From Alkalibaculum bacchi (lineage in GTDB: Bacteria; Bacillota; Clostridia; Eubacteriales; Alkalibacteraceae), in contig NZ_CALNCS010000241.1 in NCBI RefSeq assembly GCF_937875145.1, positions 1-31,843 on the forward strand: DNA of 31,843 nucleotides. Direction: 5' to 3'. The notes under the pieces are model-generated. The model was not told the DNA's origin. It ran no database searches and saw only the letters and a list, made by a program, of their open reading frames with translations. Positions 24,905 through 30,676 of this stretch are shown one piece after another. Positions within the stretch are counted from its first letter, which is position 1. Each line of letters begins with the position of its first letter. The translations under genes and the position numbers were made by a program.

Positions 24905-24940
24905 AAAAAGCATTGTGGTAAAAACCATAATGCTTTTTTT
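24905..24940 (+). terminator. Terminator at the end of the dcw cluster
   Basis: AAAAAGCATTGTGGT (24905-24919) pairs with ACCATAATGCTTTTT (from 24924) with a single G-T wobble, followed by further T residues. It is the strongest terminator in the window and closes the ftsZ transcript. Confidence 0.92.
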
Positions 24941-24962
24941 AATGGTGTTTTTTTTGCTTTTT

Positions 24963-24994
24963 ATGACATATTTCTGTCAATTCAAACTATATAA
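24963..24994 (+). promoter_or_regulatory. Candidate Spo0A-dependent promoter of spoIIGA-sigE
   Basis: ATGACA (24963-24968; five of six -35 bases), 20 bases, TATAAT (24989-24994). The Bacillus spoIIG promoter also has good sigma-A hexamers separated by an over-long spacer (22 bp), bridged by Spo0A-P. A half-matching 0A box, TGTCAAT (24976-24982), lies in the spacer. An unpaired TATAAT at 25085-25090 is the alternative. Confidence 0.4.
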
Positions 24995-25023
24995 TATATT
25001 ATGCAGTTGGACAGAACTACAAG

Positions 25024-25062
25024 AAAGTGCCTTTGGCACTTTAGCCACTAGTTACTAGTCTC
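25024..25062 (+). repeat. Leader hairpin and three-unit heptanucleotide tract before spoIIGA
   Basis: AAAGTGCC (25024-25031), loop TTT, GGCACTTT (25035-25042) is a perfect 8-bp stem with no T run. It runs straight into three 7-base units, TAGCCAC, TAGTTAC and TAGTCTC (25042-25062), the shortest of the heptad tracts. Confidence 0.6.
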
Positions 25063-25115
25063 TTAAAACCACGGTAACTCAGCTTATAATATTTAAAAAT
25101 AAAAGGGTGAAAAAA

Positions 25116-26015
25116 GTGAGTTATGTTTATGGTGAGGTTGTATTAGTAGAAAATTTTTTGATTAATTTCATTATACTAAAGGTGACTTCAAGTATTATGA
25201 AAAAAAAGACAAGAAGATTACAATTGGCTTTAGGTGCACTATTAGGTGCTGTTTATTCTCTAATGCAATATGCTCATCCTATATTTACGAAGTTCCCATT
25301 TAAGGTGATGCTCTCTGTTCTTATTATTCTCATTAGTTTTTCACCTATTAGATTGAGAGACTTCACCAGTCATATGTTGATTTTTTACGGTATCAGCCTT
25401 CTTTTTGGAGGATGTGTCATTGGTTTAATTATTTTAGGAAACAAAAGTGCAAATATGACTTTAACCATATATGGAGTTCGGTCTACAACGGTAATGATAG
25501 GAATATTTATAGGTATCATTACGATTATCAAAATTAGAGAACTTATAGTGGATGTAAAATTAAAAAGCAATAGTACTATGGAGATCTGCATCTACCTTCA
25601 CGATAAAAAACTGTTTACGAAAGGATTTATAGACACAGGTTGCAATGTAGTAGAACCTTTAACAGGTAAACCAGTTTTATTAGCAGAGTACGATACGATA
25701 AAGAAGATTCTACCCGAAGAGTTTATTCATTATTATGATACATATGATGGAATACAAGATACAGATATTGAAGCAAAAATACATAATACAGAAATTTTAA
25801 AAAGAATACGATTTATACCTTTTAATACGGTGAGTACAGATAAGAATGAAAAGATGCTCGGTTATCAGTTTGATAAAGTTGAATTAGGAGACGGCCAAAA
25901 ATGGCAAGAAGTCGAAAAAGTCTGTGTTGGAATATGCAAAAGAAATTTATGTGAAGACTACGCATTTCAAGCACTTATCAATCCTAAATTATTATACATG
26001 AGTGGAGGCTTATAA
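25116..26015 (+). CDS. spoIIGA: SpoIIGA, pro-sigma-E processing protease
   Basis: A 299-residue membrane-bound aspartic protease. GTG 25116 is preferred to GTG 25107, which has no room for a ribosome site; GGGTGA at 25105-25110 serves the later codon. The N-terminal half has about five membrane helices, and the C-terminal half is the protease domain with FIDTGCN (catalytic D173). In the sporulation septum SpoIIGA, switched on by forespore SpoIIR, cleaves the pro-peptide from sigma-E in the mother cell. Its substrate gene sigE follows at once: the TAA and the sigE ATG are one base apart, and the sigE ribosome site lies in the spoIIGA end. Confidence 0.95.
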   Translation: MSYVYGEVVLVENFLINFIILKVTSSIMKKKTRRLQLALGALLGAVYSLMQYAHPIFTKFPFKVMLSVLIILISFSPIRLRDFTSHMLIFYGISLLFGGCVIGLIILGNKSANMTLTIYGVRSTTVMIGIFIGIITIIKIRELIVDVKLKSNSTMEICIYLHDKKLFTKGFIDTGCNVVEPLTGKPVLLAEYDTIKKILPEEFIHYYDTYDGIQDTDIEAKIHNTEILKRIRFIPFNTVSTDKNEKMLGYQFDKVELGDGQKWQEVEKVCVGICKRNLCEDYAFQALINPKLLYMSGGL

Positions 26016-26016
26016 A

Positions 26017-26748
26017 ATGGAGTGGATAATAAGATGGGCAATTAAGCTCAAGTTACGGCTGTCAACGATTGTAAATGCTATTAAGAAGAGAAAAAATTTT
26101 GTTCATTACATAGGTGGAAGTGAGGCTCTTCCGCCTCCGTTAAACACTGAGGAAGAAAAATATTATATTAATTTGCTGAGAACAGATAAAGAACAGGCTC
26201 GCAATGTACTGATTGAAAGAAATTTAAGGCTAGTGGTCTATATTTCTAGAAAATTTGAAAATACAAATATATCTATTGAAGATTTAATTTCTATTGGGAC
26301 CATTGGCTTGATTAAAGCTGTAAATACTTTTGACCCTGATAAGAATATTAAATTGGCCACTTATGCATCTAGATGTATTGAAAATGAAATTTTAATGTTC
26401 ATAAGAAAAAGCAGCAAGATAAAAAATGAAATATCTTTTGACGAACCTTTAAATACAGATTGGGATGGAAATGAACTTCTCCTTTCAGATATTTTGGGGA
26501 CTGAAGAAGATCTTACAGAAAACAATATAGAAAGAGAAGTAGACTTTCAGCTACTAAACGCAGCTATGGATAATTTGAACAAAAGAGAAAAGACTATCGT
26601 AGAATTGCGCTTTGGCCTGTACAATAAAGATTCTAAGACACAAAAAGAAGTTGCAGAAGAAATGAACATCTCTCAATCCTATATATCACGATTAGAAAAG
26701 AAAATTCTAAAGAGATTAAAAAAGGAAATACATAAGATGACGCTGTAA
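26017..26748 (+). CDS. sigE: Pro-sigma-E, early mother-cell sigma factor
   Basis: A 243-residue sigma-70-family protein. ATG 26017 with GGAGG at 26004-26008 is chosen; the frame is open from a GTG at 26002 that would cover the ribosome site. Residues 1 to about 30 are the basic, amphipathic pro-sequence that holds the precursor at the membrane. It is followed by YIGGSEALPPPL, nearly identical to the Bacillus processing region. Region 2 includes RNLRLVVYISRKFE and GTIGLIKAVNTFD; region 4 has the helix-turn-helix KEVAEEMNISQSYISRLEKK. Active sigma-E directs mother-cell genes such as spoIIM. The terminator downstream separates it from sigG. Confidence 0.97.
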   Translation: MEWIIRWAIKLKLRLSTIVNAIKKRKNFVHYIGGSEALPPPLNTEEEKYYINLLRTDKEQARNVLIERNLRLVVYISRKFENTNISIEDLISIGTIGLIKAVNTFDPDKNIKLATYASRCIENEILMFIRKSSKIKNEISFDEPLNTDWDGNELLLSDILGTEEDLTENNIEREVDFQLLNAAMDNLNKREKTIVELRFGLYNKDSKTQKEVAEEMNISQSYISRLEKKILKRLKKEIHKMTL

Positions 26749-26764
26749 GCGTAAAAACAAAGTG

Positions 26765-26788
26765 GAAGCCTTATGGGCTTCTTTTTTT
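26765..26788 (+). terminator. Terminator after sigE
   Basis: GAAGCC (26765-26770), loop TTATG, GGCTTC (26776-26781), then seven T residues. Confidence 0.85.
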
Positions 26789-26829
26789 ATGTAATAGGAA
26801 ACCTACTTTTGACATTGGCTCCTACCCCA

Positions 26830-26880
26830 TCATCCTGAGTGTAAGCCAAGGATCCTGACGCAAAAGGAATACCCCAATGC
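26830..26880 (+). repeat. Interspersed GTCATYCTGAG element, sigE-sigG copy
   Basis: TCATCCTGAGTG at the start, CCAAGGATCCTGAC in the middle, then GACGCAAAAGGAAT (26857-26870) and ACCCCAATGC. It continues directly into the heptad tract at 26876 and resembles the copy at 12322-12380 over its whole length. Confidence 0.7.
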
Positions 26881-26910
26881 TAGTGTCTAAAGACTAATTG
26901 CTAGCGACTA
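26876..26910 (+). repeat. Heptanucleotide tract, five units (CTA type)
   Basis: Five consecutive 7-base units end in CTA: AATGCTA, GTGTCTA, AAGACTA, ATTGCTA and GCGACTA, in that order. The first four positions vary and the last three do not. Confidence 0.75.
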
Positions 26911-27104
26911 ATACATGGGAGCGGAAAAACTATACTTATATTTCGATTAGTATTCGTTTTCTGTAATTTTTAGTAAAAAAAATTATAATGTTTTTTTAAG
27001 TTTTTTTGTTCCCACTCAAAATGTGAAAGGCTTAAGATTCCTTGATTGTAAGAAATGTTTTATAAATAGATCTAATGTTTCAAAAAAATGTGGATTTTGA
27101 AACT

Positions 27105-27133
27105 GAATATAAACACTTTCTGAGGCAATAATC
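27105..27133 (+). promoter_or_regulatory. Candidate forespore (sigma-F/sigma-G) promoter of sigG
   Basis: GAATA (27105-27109), 14 bases, GGCAATAATC (27124-27133), which fits GGNNANANTW at all fixed positions but the last. The sigma-G reading is GAATA, 17 bases, AATAATC, five of seven to CATNMTA. The layout equals that upstream of spoIVB. Confidence 0.45.
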
Positions 27134-27171
27134 TTACATAAGTAAATGCATTTTGAGAAAGGATGACACTT

Positions 27172-27948
27172 ATGCTAAAAAAAGTTGAAATCTGTGGTGT
27201 AAATACTTCACAGTTGCCAGTTCTAACTAATGGAGAAATGATGGAGTTATTTGGAGAGATTCATAAAGGAGATCAAAATGCAAGAATGAAATTTATACAA
27301 GGAAATCTTCGCTTAGTCCTTAGCGTCATAAAGAGATTTAACAATAGAGGAGAAAATTTAGATGATTTATTTCAAGTAGGTTGCGTAGGACTTATAAAGG
27401 CAATCGATAATTTTGATTTATCTCACAATGTAAAGTTTTCCACCTATGCTGTTCCAATGATTATTGGAGAGATAAGAAGATACCTTAGAGATAATAATTC
27501 TGTGCGAGTGAGTAGATCTTTAAGAGATTTAGCATATAAGGCTTTAAAGGCAAGAGATGAATTAGTGCGAAAGAATACTAAAGAGCCTACTCTGATGGAA
27601 ATTTCAAAGGAATTAGGGATACCTAGTGAAGAGGTTGTATTTGCTTTAGAAGCCATTCAAGATCCTGTATCCTTATTTGAACCCATATACCATGATAATG
27701 GAGATGCAATGTATATAATGGATCAAATCCAAGATGATAAAAATAAAGATGAAAAATGGATTGAAAATATTGCAGTAAAAGAGGCCATTAAGAAACTAAA
27801 TGAGAGAGAAAAAATGATAATAAAGATGAGGTATTTTGATGGTAAAACCCAAATGGAAGTTGCAGATGAAATTGGTATTTCACAAGCGCAAGTATCCAGA
27901 GTAGAAAAAAATGCCTTGTATTCTGTAAGAAAGACCATGACGAATTAA
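27172..27948 (+). CDS. sigG: Sigma-G, late forespore sigma factor
   Basis: A 258-residue sigma factor. ATG 27172 (with AAAGGA eight bases upstream) is preferred to ATG 27163, which lies on the ribosome site. The N-terminus KVEICGVNTSQLPVL is the hallmark of sigma-G; in Bacillus it is the segment recognised by anti-sigma factors. QGNLRLVLSVIKRFNNRGE and FSTYAVPMIIGEIRRYLRD are region 2, DPVSLFEPIYHDNGD is region 3, and TQMEVADEIGISQAQVSRVE the region 4 helix-turn-helix. It directs late forespore genes. It is next to spoIIGA-sigE as in other spore formers but has its own promoter. A heptad tract starts on the base after its stop codon. Confidence 0.98.
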   Translation: MLKKVEICGVNTSQLPVLTNGEMMELFGEIHKGDQNARMKFIQGNLRLVLSVIKRFNNRGENLDDLFQVGCVGLIKAIDNFDLSHNVKFSTYAVPMIIGEIRRYLRDNNSVRVSRSLRDLAYKALKARDELVRKNTKEPTLMEISKELGIPSEEVVFALEAIQDPVSLFEPIYHDNGDAMYIMDQIQDDKNKDEKWIENIAVKEAIKKLNEREKMIIKMRYFDGKTQMEVADEIGISQAQVSRVEKNALYSVRKTMTN

Positions 27949-27976
27949 TTAGCGGAAAGCTGAAAGTGGAAAGTGG
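27949..27976 (+). repeat. Heptanucleotide tract, four units (GNGG type)
   Basis: Units TTAGCGG, AAAGCTG and twice AAAGTGG fill exactly 28 bases, starting on the base after the sigG stop. Confidence 0.75.
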
Positions 27977-28037
27977 ACATTTTTCCGAAAAATGGAATAC
28001 AAAGTTAAATATGGGCCTCATTGGAGCCTTTGGGGGT

Positions 28038-28070
28038 GTCATTTTGAGGAGCGTAGCGACGAAGAATCTT
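28038..28070 (+). repeat. Interspersed GTCATYCTGAG element, sigG-nrdR copy
   Basis: Starts GTCATTTTGAGG and ends CGACGAAGAATCTT. It is the long-middle version with GAGCGTAGCGACG, like 7025-7059 (inverted) and 30514-30550. Confidence 0.7.
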
Positions 28071-28105
28071 TAAGAATTAGCTTATGCAATATTTCTGTTA
28101 TGTAC

Positions 28106-28149
28106 AGTTAAAGCATAAGTTAAAGTAGTACTTTAACTCATGATATAAT
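28106..28149 (+). promoter_or_regulatory. AGTTAAAG boxes in front of a TATAAT
   Basis: AGTTAAAG occurs at 28106-28113 and 28118-28125, and its inverse CTTTAACT at 28131-28138. The last two form a near-perfect palindrome, GTTAAAGTA, G, TACTTTAAC (28119-28137). TATAAT follows at 28144-28149. This looks like an operator, but no gene starts soon after it and no known binding consensus was recognised. Confidence 0.4.
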
Positions 28150-28180
28150 ATTATAATAAATAAGCATTTTATTATAATAT
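28148..28180 (+). repeat. AT-only 13-bp perfect inverted repeat
   Basis: ATATTATAATAAA (28148-28160) and TTTATTATAATAT (28168-28180) are perfect inverses around a 7-base loop. The stem has no GC pair and there is no T run, so a terminator is unlikely. Confidence 0.55.
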
Positions 28181-28290
28181 GTCCTCATATGTATTTGTAT
28201 ATTGGTAGAAAGTAGAAGGGGATAAAAGCTCGCTTATAGACAAGATGACGCATTCAGAATCGTTCAACTATTGTTCCAAGCCTCTTTTGA

Positions 28291-28319
28291 TGGACAATTT
28301 TAATTTACTCTTGTATAAT
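28291..28319 (+). promoter_or_regulatory. Sigma-A promoter of nrdR
   Basis: TGGACA (28291-28296; five of six), 17 bases, TATAAT (28314-28319; perfect). Transcription would start about 27 bases before the TTG at 28353, which rules out upstream starts of the nrdR frame. Confidence 0.75.
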
Positions 28320-28352
28320 GATTTTAGTAAATTTGAATTGGAGGAAATTGCC

Positions 28353-28811
28353 TTGAAGTGCCCCTTTTGCAATTACGCGGAAAGTAAAGTTGTGGATTCA
28401 AGACCCACAGAAGATGGAACAGTAATACGTAGGAGAAGAGAATGCACAAGCTGTACGAAACGCTTTACCACCTATGAAAAAATTGAAGACATACCTCTTA
28501 TGGTCATTAAAAAAGGTGGTCAAAGAGAACAATTTAATCGAAGTAAAGTCATGAATGGAATCATAAAAGCTTGCGAAAAAAGGCCTATTTCCATCAAGCA
28601 AATTGAAGACATTGTGGATACCATCGAAAAAGAAGTATACCAAAGCCTTGAGAGAGAAGTTTCTTCTCATTTTATTGGCGAAAAAATAATGGATCAGCTA
28701 AAAAAGACAGATGAAGTAGCTTATGTAAGATTTGCAAGTGTATATAGGCAATTTAAAGACATTAATACCTTTATGGCTGAGTTAAATAAGCTTTTAGAAG
28801 ATAAAAGATAA
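28353..28811 (+). CDS. nrdR: NrdR, repressor of ribonucleotide reductase genes
   Basis: A 152-residue regulator. The frame is open from ATG 28245, but TTG 28353 is the start: it follows GGAGG (28340-28344) by eight bases and gives MKCPFC, the usual N-terminus and length, while the sigma-A promoter lies between the two. The zinc ribbon uses C3, C6, C31 and C34, with the DNA-binding RRRREC run at 27-31. The ATP-cone domain spans about 49-139 and senses ATP/dATP. NrdR represses nrd operons when dATP is high. No ribonucleotide reductase gene and no convincing NrdR box pair is in the window, so its targets are elsewhere. Confidence 0.97.
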   Translation: MKCPFCNYAESKVVDSRPTEDGTVIRRRRECTSCTKRFTTYEKIEDIPLMVIKKGGQREQFNRSKVMNGIIKACEKRPISIKQIEDIVDTIEKEVYQSLEREVSSHFIGEKIMDQLKKTDEVAYVRFASVYRQFKDINTFMAELNKLLEDKR

Positions 28812-28818
28812 AAACTAC

Positions 28819-29076
28819 TAGCAATCAGCCATAAGCGTTCAGCGACCAGTAAAAACCTAGCTACTTTCAGTAGCCGTAATGTTTTAGCATTTTATAGAAA
28901 GCACACTTATTTCTGATTTATTTGCTAGTGTTAGGAAATATACTAGTAAAAGGGTTACATTTGAAATTGACAGATAACATTATTTTATCCGTTAATTTTT
29001 ATGCTACTTCTGGTAGCAAAGGGACCCAAAAGGAATGCAGAAGCACTGATGGCTGGCGGCTGATAGCTGATGGCTA
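28819..29076 (+). repeat. MITE-like element with heptad inverted ends (nrdR-nudF gap)
   Basis: Left end 28819-28846 is four units of the CAGCNNN type (CAGCCAT, CAGCGAC and relatives). Right end 29049-29076 is four units of the inverse type NNNGCTG (ATGGCTG, GCGGCTG, ATAGCTG, ATGGCTA). Read outward to inward the ends agree unit by unit in their fixed bases, including the A in place of G in one terminal unit. Inside each end lies a small hairpin with the same GCTAC/GTAGC stem (28860-28874 and 29003-29017). GACCCAAAAGGAAT (29023-29036) is shared with the copies at 12350 and 26857. No open frame is present. Confidence 0.6.
28967..28996 (+). promoter_or_regulatory. Candidate sigma-A promoter of nudF
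   Basis: TTGACA (28967-28972; perfect), 18 bases, GTTAAT (28991-28996; four of six). It lies inside the repeat-bounded segment 28819-29076, so the element may supply the promoter of nudF. Confidence 0.35.
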
Positions 29077-29101
29077 GATGTTAATGATTGGAGGGAAAGG
29101 T

Positions 29102-29617
29102 ATGTTTGAAGAAAAGACAATCGAATCAAAGAGTATTTATGAAGGCAAAGTAGTTACTCTTAAGGTCGACAAGGTTCAGGTTCACAATGGAGGGCAATCT
29201 TCAAGAGAGATTGTGGTGCATCCTGGTGGTTGTGCTATAGTAGCAGTTAAAGATGACAAGATTATATTAGTGCGCCAATTTCGAAAGGCTATTGAACAAA
29301 ATATACTAGAATTACCTGCTGGAAAATTAGATCCGGGTGAAGATCCTTTAGAATGTGCTGTTCGAGAATTACAAGAAGAAACAGGTTATATTGCTCGTAA
29401 TGTAAAAAGCTTAGGAAGCATCTATCCAACACCAGGGTATAGCAACGAAATCATTCACTTGTTTTATAGCGATGATTTAGAACCAGGAGAAGCTCATCCA
29501 GATGAACATGAATCCATTGATATTGAAAAGTACAGTATTGATGAAGTGCTAGACAAAGTCCGTAAGGGCGAAATAAGAGATGGAAAAACAGTAGCAGGGA
29601 TTTTGATGTCCTTTTGA
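29102..29617 (+). CDS. nudF: ADP-ribose pyrophosphatase (Nudix hydrolase)
   Basis: A 171-residue Nudix enzyme. ATG 29102 is chosen because GGAGG lies at 29090-29094; the open frame from 29078 would begin in repeat DNA. The Nudix box spans residues 74-96 with all fixed positions present (G74, E80, R88-E89, E92-E93, G95). The N-terminal strand region with EGKVVTLKVDKV and the segment YPTPGYSNEIIHLF after the box are typical of NudF-type ADP-ribose pyrophosphatases, which split ADP-ribose to AMP and ribose 5-phosphate. In Clostridia this gene is commonly followed by spoIIM, xerD and deoB; the ribose 5-phosphate link to deoB is suggestive only. Confidence 0.92.
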   Translation: MFEEKTIESKSIYEGKVVTLKVDKVQVHNGGQSSREIVVHPGGCAIVAVKDDKIILVRQFRKAIEQNILELPAGKLDPGEDPLECAVRELQEETGYIARNVKSLGSIYPTPGYSNEIIHLFYSDDLEPGEAHPDEHESIDIEKYSIDEVLDKVRKGEIRDGKTVAGILMSF

Positions 29618-29630
29618 TTGTAGAATTTCA

Positions 29631-29659
29631 TCATAATCTTCTCCAGGAGAGCATATTCT
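29631..29659 (+). promoter_or_regulatory. Candidate sigma-E promoter of spoIIM
   Basis: TCATAAT (29631-29637; six of seven to KMATATT), 14 bases, CATATTCT (29652-29659; the CATA half and the final CT fit CATACAHT). spoIIM is a sigma-E gene in Bacillus. The predicted start falls at the ribosome site, so the leader would be very short. Confidence 0.35.
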
Positions 29660-29680
29660 TATCCTAAGGAGGAGATTTTT

Positions 29681-30319
29681 TTGAACAAGAGAGAGCTCAC
29701 GCAATTTTTTATGCGAAACAAAAGAATGGTCTTGATTTTATGCATTATATTTGTTTTAGGTATTATAGCTGGCACGCTATGCGTTAAGACCTTAACAGAT
29801 AATCAGAAAACGGATTTGATTAATTATTTAAGTGATTTTTTTAAAGTTCTAGGTGATAATCAAGATTTAAATAAGACTCAAATGTTTTTACAACTTTTAA
29901 TAGACAATGCAAAAATATTTGCATTGGTATTTATCTTAGGTTTGTTTTCCATTGGCATATTTCTCACTCCCTCATTACTATTATTTAAGGGATTTATTTT
30001 AGGATTTACCATTGGCTTTATTTTAGATGAGCTATACCTTATGGGATTTCTGTTTTCTTTATTTGTCATATTTCCACAAAATATCTTATACATAATAGGT
30101 CTTATATACAGTGCTTTGATTAGTACTATGATGTCAAGGCAAATTTACATATCAAAGAAAAGATATAAGATATCTGTTCGTCCTAAGAAAAATCTACAAC
30201 AAACTATATACTACTTTTCCTCTCTACTAATAGGTTTTGCAATAACCGCATTTGGATGTGCCATTGAAGCTTATATTATACCTGTATTTATGATTTTTTT
30301 CTCGAATAAATTATTCTAG
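29681..30319 (+). CDS. spoIIM: SpoIIM, engulfment-complex membrane protein
   Basis: A 212-residue protein with a TTG start, seven bases after AAGGAGGAG. About five membrane helices are seen (roughly 17-35, 73-95, 98-118, 120-145, 180-208). FVLGIIAGTLCV, FKGFILGFTIGFILD and FPQNILYIIGL are the conserved DUF95/SpoIIM motifs. In the mother cell SpoIIM joins SpoIID and SpoIIP in the machine that remodels septal peptidoglycan during engulfment. It follows nudF by 63 bases. In related genomes xerD comes next; here a repeat-filled gap of 454 bases leads to deoB. No clear terminator follows. Confidence 0.93.
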   Translation: MNKRELTQFFMRNKRMVLILCIIFVLGIIAGTLCVKTLTDNQKTDLINYLSDFFKVLGDNQDLNKTQMFLQLLIDNAKIFALVFILGLFSIGIFLTPSLLLFKGFILGFTIGFILDELYLMGFLFSLFVIFPQNILYIIGLIYSALISTMMSRQIYISKKRYKISVRPKKNLQQTIYYFSSLLIGFAITAFGCAIEAYIIPVFMIFFSNKLF

Positions 30320-30321
30320 GT

Positions 30322-30345
30322 GGTGGTCAGGTGGTCAGGTGGTCA
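30322..30345 (+). repeat. Perfect octanucleotide tandem, three units
   Basis: GGTGGTCA is repeated three times without change, beginning three bases after the spoIIM stop. Its period is 8, unlike the heptad tracts, and its units are identical rather than degenerate. Confidence 0.85.
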
Positions 30346-30395
30346 GCAAAACCATACTCGCCTTCGAGTGAGGTGAGGTAATGACCCTAGCCCTG

Positions 30396-30423
30396 ATGGC
30401 TGGAAGCTGAATGCTGGACGCTG
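30396..30423 (+). repeat. Heptanucleotide tract, four units (GCTG type)
   Basis: ATGGCTG, GAAGCTG, AATGCTG and GACGCTG follow one another, exactly 28 bases, three variable plus four fixed bases per unit. It is the cleanest example in the window. Confidence 0.8.
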
Positions 30424-30454
30424 ATTATTGCTTTTGGCCCCTAGCTTCTTCTAA

Positions 30455-30550
30455 GTCATCCTTGAGCGCAGCGAAGGATCTTAAGACCCTCAAGGGTGCA
30501 AACTCCCTGCCTAGTCATCCAGGGGAGCGGAGCGACGAAGGATCCCTACT
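30455..30550 (+). repeat. Two direct copies of the GTCATYCTGAG element
   Basis: The first copy, 30455-30487, starts GTCATCCTTGAGC and holds GCAGCGAAGGATCTT. The second, 30514-30550, starts GTCATCCAGGGG and ends CGACGAAGGATCC. In each copy the outer ATCC and GGAT can pair, so the core can fold as a hairpin. The bases before the first copy (GCTTTT, then CCTAGCTTCTTCT) resemble those before the copy at 6939. Confidence 0.75.
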
Positions 30551-30630
30551 AGCTCACTACTAAAGCTTACACTATATATTAAGAAACTTTATTATTCTTA
30601 AATTCATTTGTAGTTTTTAATAATATAATT

Positions 30631-30676
30631 AAAACGCCAAAAAATTGATATAGTTCCGTTCAAATTGGCGTTTTTT
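30631..30676 (+). terminator. Long-loop terminator-like hairpin upstream of deoB
   Basis: AAAACGCCAA (30631-30640) and TTGGCGTTTT (30665-30674) form a perfect 10-bp stem with a 24-base loop and end in a T run. It may end the spoIIM transcript, or act as a conditional terminator in front of deoB. The loop is longer than usual for a simple terminator. Confidence 0.6.

Larger units (their letters stand above)
26749..27171 (+). other. sigE-sigG gap, 423 bp
   Basis: It holds the sigE terminator, a copy of the interspersed element (26830-26880), a five-unit heptad tract (26876-26910), about 190 bases of AT-rich sequence in which nothing was recognised, and the candidate sigG promoter (27105-27133). 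Bacillus sigE and sigG are separated by a much shorter space, so the insertion of repeats has lengthened it. Confidence 0.65.
27949..28352 (+). other. sigG-nrdR gap, 404 bp
   Basis: Contents in order: heptad tract (27949-27976), a 7-bp AT hairpin CATTTTT/AAAAATG (27978-27994), a copy of the interspersed element (28038-28070), an AGTTAAAG box cluster (28106-28138), an AT-only 13-bp inverted repeat (28148-28180) and the nrdR promoter (28291-28319). The frame of nrdR is open back to 28245, but this part shows no homology and contains the promoter. Confidence 0.65.

Noticed and set aside
26876..26910. Regularly spaced short repeats as a possible CRISPR array
   Set aside because: The unit is 7 bases and contiguous; there are no 25-40 base repeats with unique spacers and no cas gene.
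28015..28036. GGGCCTC...GGAGCC as terminator of sigG
   Set aside because: The stem has a mismatch and a wobble, and it is followed by TTTGGGGG rather than a T run.
28245..28352. ATG 28245 as start of nrdR, giving a 36-residue extension
   Set aside because: The nrdR promoter (28291-28319) lies in this stretch, the extension has no family match, and TTG 28353 has GGAGG at ideal spacing.
30568..30583. NrdR-box-like sequence ACACTATATATT
   Set aside because: Only the left half fits the palindrome, there is no second box, and no nrd gene follows.
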